Shown here piece by piece: positions 5,145 through 10,224 of a stretch of 11,217 nucleotides of DNA. The translations under genes and the position numbers were made by a program. Position 1 is the stretch's first letter. Every line of letters starts with the position of its first letter. Below the pieces are notes generated by a model. The model saw nothing but the letters and a program-made list of their open reading frames with translations. It was not told the origin of the DNA and searched no databases. This DNA comes from Candidatus Woesearchaeota archaeon. Its GTDB lineage: Archaea > Nanobdellota > Nanobdellia > Woesearchaeales > GW2011-AR4. The DNA is taken from assembly GCA_013330825.1 (NCBI GenBank), contig DUHN01000063.1:1-11217 (forward strand), in the 5' to 3' direction.

Positions 5145-6645
5145 TTACCCCTTCACGTTGCCACAAGGGATCAGTTTCACGACCTTCTTGGAGATTCCCG
5201 CATTGTGCACGGTCTCAATGACCTCATCCACGTCCTTATAGGCCATGCCCGCCTCCTCCGCGAGCCCGGACATCGATACCGCGCGGACGTAGATGCCCCT
5301 CTTCTCCATCGCCTTCTGCAGGGATTCGCCGTGCACCTGCTTCTTCGCGGCCGCGCGGGACATGGTCCTGCCGGAGCCGTGCGCGGTGCTGCCGAACGTC
5401 TCCCTCATCGCCTGTTCCGTGCCGACAAGCAGGTGCGACCCCGTTTCCATGGAGCCGCCGATGATGATGGGCTGCCCGGCCTTCCTGTAGAGCTTGCACA
5501 GCTCCGGATGGCCCGGCGGGAACGCCCGGGTGGAGCCTTTGCGGTGCACGACCACCTTTTTCTTTTTTCCGTCGATCTCGTGCTCTTCCACTTTGGCGAT
5601 GTTGTGGGCGACGTCATAGACGAGGTTCATCTCCAGCTTCTCTGCCGGGGTCTTGAACACTTTTTCAAATGCTTCCCTGATGCGGTGGAGGATGACCTGG
5701 CGATTGGCGAACGCCATGTTGGCCGCGCAGGCCATCGCCCCGTAATAGTCCTGCCCTTCCGTGCTCCGGAACGGCGCGCACATCAGCTCCCGGTCGCGCA
5801 CCTCGATGTTGTATTTCTTCACCACACCCTCGAAGACGCGCAGGTAATCGGTGCCAATCTGGTGCCCGAATCCCCTGGAGCCGCAGTGCACCATGATGAC
5901 GACCTGCTCCGGCGTGTGGATGCCGAAGGCCTTCGCCGTCTCCGGGTCGAAGATGTGCTTCGCATGGACCACCTGCGCCTCAAGATAGTGGTTTCCCGAT
6001 CCCAATGTCCCGAGCTGGTCGATGCCCCGGGAAACGGCCTTCTCGCTCACTTTCGAGGGGTCCGCCCAGTCGATCCTGCCGTAGCTCTCCGTGCGCTCGA
6101 TGTCCGCTTTCCAGCCGTAGCCTTTCTCCACGCACCACGACGAGCCGCTGAGCATGACGTCGGTGAATTCCTTCTTGTTGACCTTGACGAATCCCTTGCA
6201 GCCGACGCCGGCAGGGACGGACTTGAACAGGGTGTCAATCAGCTCCTTGAGTTTTGGCCGGACTTCCCTGTATGTCAGATTGGTGGTGACCAGCCTCATT
6301 CCGCAGTTGATGTCGAAGCCGATGCCGCCGGGGGAGATTATGCCTTCCTCTGCATCAAAAGCAGCCACGCCGCCGATGGGGAAACCGTCAAGGGCCGAAT
6401 AAGAATGCTCTTACTCAGAATCCCCAGTGCCCATCAGGCATGCAGAATGCATACTTTTGAATTCCCGGAAGGCAGGCAACGTTTGTTACCTGCTCAAAGA
6501 CTCCCGCGTCCATTCCCTGCAGGAGCTTCCTGCTTGCATAAATCCTCGCAGGCACCAACATCCCTTTTTTGTAGCTAGGGGGGATCTCCCAGATGTAGTC
6601 AGTCACCTGCGTTATGTCCTTTGGTTTCTCGATGTTCCTGTCCAT
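5145..6645 (-). CDS. rtcB: RtcB tRNA-splicing ligase, interrupted by a 31-nt intron
   Basis: RtcB joins 2',3'-cyclic phosphate and 5'-OH RNA ends with GTP and Mn(II), sealing tRNA exons after splicing-endonuclease cleavage. The coding parts are exon 1 (6420-6645) and exon 2 (5145-6388), together 489 residues, the usual family length. Without splicing the frame stops after 76 codons (TGA at 6415-6417). Joined, residues 71-82 become PDGHWGYGFPIGG-like family consensus with Tyr76 split by the intron. Active-site residues are present: Asp101 and Cys104 (DINC), Asn208-His209 (GSGNH), His243 (VHCGSRG), His337 (YDVAHN) and the guanylylated His412 (AHGSGR). No intein interrupts DINC, the site of the Pyrococcus intein. 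A Shine-Dalgarno GGAGGT lies 5 bases before the ATG, inside the upstream endonuclease gene. Archease follows after one base. Confidence 0.93.
6389..6419 (-). other. 31-nt BHB (archaeal-type) intron in rtcB mRNA
   Basis: Read on the minus strand, exon 1 ends GGGG-AT and the intron begins with T. The elements in order are: GGGG (6422-6425), bulge ATT (6419-6421), CTGAGTAAGA (6409-6418), loop GCAT, TCTTATTCGG (6395-6404), CCCT (6391-6394), bulge TGA (6388-6390). The 10-nt arms pair fully with two wobbles, and GGGG pairs with CCCT with one G-U. Both bulges are exactly 3 nt. Archaeal endonuclease cuts between bulge bases 2 and 3, giving intron 6389-6419, and the joined codon is TAC (Tyr), restoring HWGYGFPIGG. 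The helix flanking on the exon side is displaced: CTGATGGG (6430-6437) with CCCATCGG (6373-6380) across a 4x7 internal loop, so this is a relaxed BHB. Confidence 0.88.
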
Positions 6646-7468
6646 TCATGACCTCCTTCTGCTTGATGGTGAGACAATAGTAGAGAGAACCGGTGCTGTT
6701 CTTCCACGGGCCGAAGAGCCTTGAATGAAGGCGGAGCTTATTTAAAGCTTTCTTCAGGGCGGCGAGATTATCTTTCCTTATCGAGTACAAATGAATCTCG
6801 TGCCTTGATTGCCTTGTTCTGCCTTTGCTGCTGACAAATGCAAGAAGTCCGTCTTTTGTTTCAGGAATGCTCCAGGAATAATCCGCATAAGAAGACATTG
6901 CCTCTTCCAGTTTTTGCTTCTTCTTCGGGTGAAGGAAGCCGATATATTCCTGAAACCTCTGCAAATCATCCTTCCCGCAGACAGTCAAGCGCCATATCAT
7001 GCGATTGGTCCGTTTTTTAATTTCAGAATGAACGCCAAATCGCCTGAGCGCTTTCTGGACACTAAAGATACCAGATTCATTGCAGCAATCGGCTCCCACA
7101 AGCCTGCTTTTCGCCGGTTGGTTCTCAACCCATCCCTCGCAATCAAAGAAGGCGCGGAGCCAGTGGCGGAGATTCTCCTTGCTGGGTTGTGGCAATCGCC
7201 ACTCATAAGAACAGTAGGAATATTCTTTCGCCAGGAAATGATAGATACTTTTGTTGGAGATCTTGCATCGGCCATGGCCAATAATCGGGCTGAGGCCAAA
7301 AGCGGCCTTGAATCTCCCTTGAAAGTCCCTAAGCAGGGTGCCATTGGTGTTTCTCAGGCCGATATGATAGTACTTGTGCTTTTGAGTGGAAGGATTTCTT
7401 ACAACATAGCCATCTGCACACAAATACCCATGCACTGCCGCGAGGTTTTTGTCGAATTTCATCCCCAT
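6599..7468 (-). CDS. Free-standing LAGLIDADG homing endonuclease
   Basis: This is a 289-residue, two-motif LAGLIDADG-type endonuclease, the class that makes site-specific double-strand cuts to spread archaeal introns and inteins. The two motif helices are NLAAVHGYLCADGYV (about residues 8-22, acidic Asp19) and LRHWLRAFFDCEGWV (about 100-114, acidic Glu111). The motif helices provide the fold interface and the metal-binding acids. It has no Hint or intein splicing domain. The promoter predicts transcription from about 7484, so the ATG at 7468 (or 7462) is preferred over the GTG at 7495. The 3' end overlaps the first 47 bases of rtcB in another frame. GC was about 45% in the 300 bases I counted, well below its neighbours, as expected of an acquired selfish gene. 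Target site unknown. Confidence 0.82.
   Translation of the reverse strand: MGMKFDKNLAAVHGYLCADGYVVRNPSTQKHKYYHIGLRNTNGTLLRDFQGRFKAAFGLSPIIGHGRCKISNKSIYHFLAKEYSYCSYEWRLPQPSKENLRHWLRAFFDCEGWVENQPAKSRLVGADCCNESGIFSVQKALRRFGVHSEIKKRTNRMIWRLTVCGKDDLQRFQEYIGFLHPKKKQKLEEAMSSYADYSWSIPETKDGLLAFVSSKGRTRQSRHEIHLYSIRKDNLAALKKALNKLRLHSRLFGPWKNSTGSLYYCLTIKQKEVMNGQEHRETKGHNAGD
6651..6656 (-). promoter_or_regulatory. Shine-Dalgarno site of rtcB
   Basis: GGAGGT on the minus strand ends 5 bases before the rtcB ATG and lies within the 3' end of the endonuclease gene. It shows that rtcB can be initiated on its own within a longer transcript and fixes the start at 6645. Confidence 0.7.
6736..6745 (-). promoter_or_regulatory. 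Possible internal promoter for rtcB
   Basis: TTTAAATAAG on the minus strand, inside the endonuclease gene, is identical to the csaA TATA box. It predicts transcription from about 6715, which would give rtcB and archease a transcript of their own with a leader of about 70 nt. A chance match inside a coding region cannot be excluded. Confidence 0.35.
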
Positions 7469-7506
7469 TACTGCTACGTTTGAAGAAGGCAGCACTGCCA
7501 GTTTAG

Positions 7507-7514
7507 TTTATAAA
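7507..7514 (-). promoter_or_regulatory. TATA box of the homing endonuclease gene
   Basis: TTTATAAA on the minus strand, in the gap after csaA, predicts transcription near 7484. That is a leader of about 16 nt to the ATG at 7468, and excludes the GTG at 7495 as start. Confidence 0.6.
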
Positions 7515-7567
7515 TTTCCCGTCGGTGGTTGTCCAGTGCTCGGGCACAACCTTTCCCTTTTATTCTT

Positions 7568-7900
7568 TCAGTATAGCCTTCCGCCTATCGGCACGTCCCG
7601 TTCCGGCTGGATGAGGACGCATTCCTTGTCCTCCCCCGGAACCCCTAACGTGAGGACTTCCGATACTGCCGGGCCGATCTGCCGCGGGGGGAAGTTGACG
7701 ACGCACAGGACGAGCTTTCCCTTCAGTTGCTCCTTGGTGTAGTGCTTCACCAGCTGGGCGCAGGATTTTTTGATGCCCATGCCCGGCCCCAGGTCTATTT
7801 TCAGCTTGTAAGACGGCTTCCTCGCTTCCGAGAAGTCCTCGACCTCAACGATGGTGCCGACGCGGACGTCAACCTTCTGGAAATCCTCGAATGTCGCCAT
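7568..7900 (-). CDS. csaA: CsaA-like tRNA-binding-domain protein
   Basis: This 110-residue protein is a single OB-fold tRNA-binding domain of the CsaA / MetRS C-terminal (Trbp111) family. The typical start FQKVDVRVGTIVEVEDFSEARKPSYKLKIDLG is present in pieces: DVRVGTI at about 11-17, ARKPSYKLKIDLG at 26-38. The middle helix-strand GKLVLCVVNFPPRQIGP carries the conserved NFPPRQIG. The tail SEVLTLGV...VLIQPERDVPIGGRLY gives the closing strands. CsaA was described as a secretion chaperone in Bacillus, while the stand-alone domain binds tRNA structure as a dimer; which applies here is unknown. ATG at 7900 is fixed by a strong AGGAGG site 7 bases upstream. It precedes the endonuclease and rtcB on the same strand but with a separate promoter between. 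Its leader is long and structured. Confidence 0.9.
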   Translation of the reverse strand: MATFEDFQKVDVRVGTIVEVEDFSEARKPSYKLKIDLGPGMGIKKSCAQLVKHYTKEQLKGKLVLCVVNFPPRQIGPAVSEVLTLGVPGEDKECVLIQPERDVPIGGRLY

Positions 7901-8008
7901 GGTAGTGCCTCCTGTGCCTGAAACCGAAGCTAGGCGTAGAACTCACAACACGCTGCAATGTTCTGCGCACGCTCTCTGCGAGAGCCATATCGCGAGCAGG
8001 CGCAGGAG
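7901..8008 (-). promoter_or_regulatory. Structured csaA leader covering the ribosome binding site
   Basis: On the minus strand the leader begins CTCCTGCGCCTG (7997-8008) and ends CAGGCACAGGAG (7909-7920), which pair at 11 of 12 positions. The 3' arm contains five of the six bases of the Shine-Dalgarno AGGAGG (7908-7913). Inside are GCTCTC/GAGAGC with a 3-base loop (7971-7985) and GCGCAGAAC (7960-7968) / GTTCTACGC (7934-7942), 8 of 9 pairs. The result is a three-way junction of roughly 100 nt. It could act as a riboregulator or as a binding site for CsaA itself. No known riboswitch class was recognised. Confidence 0.5.
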
Positions 8009-8025
8009 CGGGAAGGAAGGAAGTT

Positions 8026-8035
8026 CTTATTTAAA
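8026..8035 (-). promoter_or_regulatory. TATA box of csaA
   Basis: TTTAAATAAG on the minus strand is centred near 8031 and predicts transcription from about 8005-8008, the first bases of the leader's closing stem. Confidence 0.6.
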
Positions 8036-8117
8036 GGTTGCGGCGTATCTGGTTTTTCAAAATTCCCAGTTGCCTCAGAGTTGGTCTAGCATCTGCGACT
8101 ATAATTTAATAACATTC

Positions 8118-8972
8118 TTATTTTTTCAAAGCTTGGTATTGTGTGACCAAGCCGGACAATCCTGAGGCTATCTCAGGAGTCATGCCATTAAGCGCTTGAG
8201 TTGGATTCTGCAAAATCGTATGATAGGCACGTGCGATGGAGCCAATTTCCGGCGTGCCGCCTTCGGCGGCCTCACGACGTACCCCCCGAAGGGCGCCGTG
8301 GAGGCTGACGTCCCGGCCATAGGCGCAGAAGATGGAGACATCGCCAAAGAGGTGGAGCCCGCACGCCCGCGAGATTGCATTTCCATCTTTGGCATGCTGC
8401 TTGACATACTCAGGATCGAGAACGTAAATCTTTGTGGAGCTGATGTTTCCTTCCCCTTTCAGCATGTCCATGTTCAAACTGAAATCATTCCCCTGCCCAT
8501 AGACGCGCTCTGCCATTTTTCTCTGCACTGGATTGAGCTTGTCCGGCTTTCCTGTGTTGATCTCAAAGTAGGAAAATTCATCACTATGTTTCTGTAAGCC
8601 AAGTTCGGAAAGGACGATCTTGAGGGTGTCAGGAGAGGAAATGGCTGCGGCTGTGTCTTCCTGCGAAGGGATGTAATTGCCTGCGCCGAGCAATTGGCTT
8701 GCAGCGGCTTGCGGGTTTTTCAGAATGGGATTGGAGCTTCCCCGCGTAAGATAGAGGACGGCATTGTCGCCCTCAACAGTATAAAGAGCACCGTCAGCGG
8801 TGTAGAACCAGTTGTTCCTTAAGCCGGGATTTGCCCTTCTCTCTGTGGCAATCTGGTCAGCGTGCCGGATGGTGTCAAGAACAAGATGGGGGACGCTGTC
8901 CGCTAATGGGCCAACGACATTTTCCAATCGTGCTTCCAGTGTTGCCGGCTCTGCGGGCGCTTGCTGTGGCAT
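8118..8972 (-). CDS. Unrecognised protein, 284 residues
   Basis: I do not recognise a family. The protein has no clear signal peptide or transmembrane helix and looks soluble. The first 90 residues are mostly helical with many Ala and Leu; the segment NWFYTADGALYTVEGDNAVLYLTRG (about 53-78) reads like a beta-hairpin pair. The C-terminal end is helical again. Within it, HGALRGVRREAAEGGTPEIG is encoded by a strongly palindromic GC-rich stretch (hairpin 8256-8270), and may be a later in-frame insertion. A TATA box at 9004-9011 supports expression with a leader of about 10 nt from ATG 8972, and the frame is open with a plausible composition. No neighbour suggests a role. Confidence 0.6.
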   Translation of the reverse strand: MPQQAPAEPATLEARLENVVGPLADSVPHLVLDTIRHADQIATERRANPGLRNNWFYTADGALYTVEGDNAVLYLTRGSSNPILKNPQAAASQLLGAGNYIPSQEDTAAAISSPDTLKIVLSELGLQKHSDEFSYFEINTGKPDKLNPVQRKMAERVYGQGNDFSLNMDMLKGEGNISSTKIYVLDPEYVKQHAKDGNAISRACGLHLFGDVSIFCAYGRDVSLHGALRGVRREAAEGGTPEIGSIARAYHTILQNPTQALNGMTPEIASGLSGLVTQYQALKK

Positions 8973-9003
8973 GGGTTCTCAACGGGAGGGGGAACGGAAA
9001 TGG

Positions 9004-9011
9004 TATTTAAA
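9004..9011 (-). promoter_or_regulatory. TATA box of the unrecognised gene
   Basis: TTTAAATA on the minus strand, 36 bases before the ATG at 8972, predicts transcription from about 8982. Confidence 0.55.
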
Positions 9012-9084
9012 TCTTTCTATTTTATCTATTTAAGAGTGGTTACGTATACCAAGAACACCATCAGTAAGCACATCCTTTCCCGAT

Positions 9085-9178
9085 CTCCCTCTTCGACTTC
9101 AGGAAGAAATACCCGATCACGAAGATGGTGACGATGGGGGAGGCCCATTCGGGAATCTGCGCTCGGTGCGTTGGCAAG
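9085..9178 (-). pseudogene. Fragment duplicating the 3' end of terC
   Basis: About 74 bases (9085-9158) match 10249-10322 at an offset of 1164 with a single difference (9114). Weaker similarity with a 2-base indel continues to about 9178 against 10344. In the matching minus-strand frame it encodes IPEWASPIVTIFVIGYFFLK, the same as the end of the TerC protein, then REIGKGCAY and a stop instead of REVVRGADS. It has no start and no upstream part, so it is a remnant. The two copies are direct repeats flanking the nucleotidyltransferase gene pair. Confidence 0.85.
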
Positions 9179-9200
9179 TTTACTTAACAGGATAGAAAAA

Positions 9201-9210
9201 TTTATATAAT
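9201..9210 (+). promoter_or_regulatory. TATA box of the nucleotidyltransferase pair
   Basis: TTTATATAAT is centred about 26 bases before the ATG at 9232, giving a leaderless transcript. The surrounding 35 bases are almost all A and T. Confidence 0.65.
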
Positions 9211-9211
9211 A

Positions 9212-9223
9212 ATGTATATACAT
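9212..9223 (+). promoter_or_regulatory. Palindromic candidate operator
   Basis: ATGTATATACAT is a perfect 12-base palindrome lying between the TATA box and the transcription start, so a bound protein would block initiation. The product's N-terminus resembles a swapped-hairpin DNA-binding domain, which makes autorepression plausible. Palindromes occur easily in AT-rich DNA, so this remains tentative. Confidence 0.35.
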
Positions 9224-9231
9224 ATATACTT

Positions 9232-9996
9232 ATGGAAGCGAAACTAGTGCGGAAATTCGGCAATGGAGGGCACGTGGTGCTGCCCAAGGAATACGTCGGA
9301 AGAAGGATAAAATTCCTTGTAGGGCGGAAACGCCTTGAGGATATCAGGACAGAGATATTTCAGATGCTCGCCCCCATCCTCCCGGCCATTGAAGGTGTGT
9401 ACCTCTACGGCTCCTATGCCAGAGGGGAGGAGCGGCCATACTCTGATATTGACATACTGCTCGCGGTCTCAAGAAAAGTTCAGCTGCCAAAGATAGACGA
9501 GTATTCTGTCATTCTTGTCACCAAAGATGAGATTGAGAATGTGCTGCGAAAAAAGCCGCTGTTGCTGCTGCCTATCATCAGGGAGGCAATTCCTCTTTTG
9601 AACGCGGATCTCATTGGGAAATATCGCCGCTGCCCATTCTCCAAAAGACACGCATCGCAGTTTGTGCAGGAAACGAAAGAAGTCTTGATGGTGGTTGAGC
9701 AGGGCATTGCGCTTGGCTTTGAGATTGGCAGTCTGGTCTATTCGCTGATGCTGCGCATACGTAGTCTGGTCATCGTCCAGTGCTTGCTTGCGGATGTGCC
9801 ATACTCAAAACGGAAGCTGTTTGGAGTGCTTGAGGAATGCGGATTGGATTCCAAGCAGAGCGAGGAAGCGTATGCCATCTACGCGCAGGAAAGGAATGGC
9901 AGGAAAGTCGTGCACAGCGTGCATATTGGCAAGGCGGAGATACATATTCTTCTTGGCTGCGCCAGAAGACTGATGAAATCCATCGAGGAGCCATGA
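9232..9996 (+). CDS. MNT-type nucleotidyltransferase with DNA-binding-like N-terminus
   Basis: This 254-residue protein has three parts. Residues 1-31 (KLVRKFGNGGHVVLPKEYVGRRIKFLV) resemble the short AbrB-like or DUF2080-type domain with its GNGGxVxLPKEYVG pattern. Residues about 35-110 are a minimal nucleotidyltransferase core: GS at 60-61 followed by ten residues and DID with Asp72 and Asp74, the GSx10DxD catalytic signature. Residues 130-254 are all helical and could be a HEPN-like or substrate-binding domain, although no RxxxxH motif of a HEPN nuclease was found. MNT proteins paired with HEPN partners act in archaeal toxin-antitoxin modules by AMPylating the toxin. Here a small coiled protein follows with an ATGA overlap. 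Mode and target are inferred only. The AT-rich promoter and flanking repeats suggest acquisition. Confidence 0.8.
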   Translation: MEAKLVRKFGNGGHVVLPKEYVGRRIKFLVGRKRLEDIRTEIFQMLAPILPAIEGVYLYGSYARGEERPYSDIDILLAVSRKVQLPKIDEYSVILVTKDEIENVLRKKPLLLLPIIREAIPLLNADLIGKYRRCPFSKRHASQFVQETKEVLMVVEQGIALGFEIGSLVYSLMLRIRSLVIVQCLLADVPYSKRKLFGVLEECGLDSKQSEEAYAIYAQERNGRKVVHSVHIGKAEIHILLGCARRLMKSIEEP

Positions 9997-10214
9997 GCAA
10001 GCGCAAATGCAGAAAAGCGGTGGAGAGCATCCAGTTTCAGATTGACGAGCACCGCCTCGTGAAGCTCAAGAAGGCACAGATGGAGGGAAACATCGAGCTG
10101 GCTGGCTATTATGTCAGGGAAATAGAGCGCCTAGAAGAGCAATTGAGGGAAAAGAAGCTGAAGCTGCTGACAAGGAATGAGAGGGTGAGGGTAAGGAAAA
10201 GGGGCGAGTCATGA
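9993..10214 (+). CDS. Small basic helical protein coupled to the nucleotidyltransferase
   Basis: This is a 73-residue, highly charged protein, with Lys, Arg and Glu forming much of it. It is predicted to be almost entirely helical; residues about 25-60 (IELAGYYVREIERLEEQLREKKLKLL) look like a coiled coil. The ATG overlaps the preceding stop as ATGA, so it should be translated by reinitiation and in fixed ratio with the nucleotidyltransferase. I do not recognise the family. Its size and coupling fit a partner subunit or the second member of a toxin-antitoxin-like pair. Its stop lies 10 bases from the converging terC stop. A longer in-frame extension upstream (from 9837) is an out-of-frame shadow of the first gene. 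Confidence 0.65.
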   Translation: MSKRKCRKAVESIQFQIDEHRLVKLKKAQMEGNIELAGYYVREIERLEEQLREKKLKLLTRNERVRVRKRGES

Positions 10215-10224
10215 TTTCTAGTAC

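Noticed and set aside
6389..6419. rtcB as a simple frameshifted pseudogene or sequencing error
   Set aside because: All catalytic residues are intact in exon 2, the operon with archease is intact, and the 31 extra bases form a BHB structure whose standard cut points restore the exact consensus. A random 31-base insertion would not do this. Checking reads would still be worthwhile.
5109..6578. 489-codon open frame on the plus strand antisense to rtcB
   Set aside because: It mirrors rtcB on the other strand. Its translation is Arg, Ala, His and Asp rich with no family features. GC-rich codon usage commonly creates such long antisense frames.
6599..7468. The LAGLIDADG gene as part of an RtcB intein
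   Set aside because: It lies upstream of the rtcB start in a different frame, has no Hint splicing domain, and the known Pyrococcus intein site (DINC) is uninterrupted here.
7468..7495. GTG at 7495 as the endonuclease start
   Set aside because: It lies only about 15 bases from the TATA centre, upstream of the expected transcription start, and has no ribosome binding site.
7901..8008. tRNA gene in the csaA leader
   Set aside because: The fold is cloverleaf-like, but there is no T-loop sequence (GGTTCRANYCC), no D-loop GG, and the closing stem is 12 rather than 7 bp.
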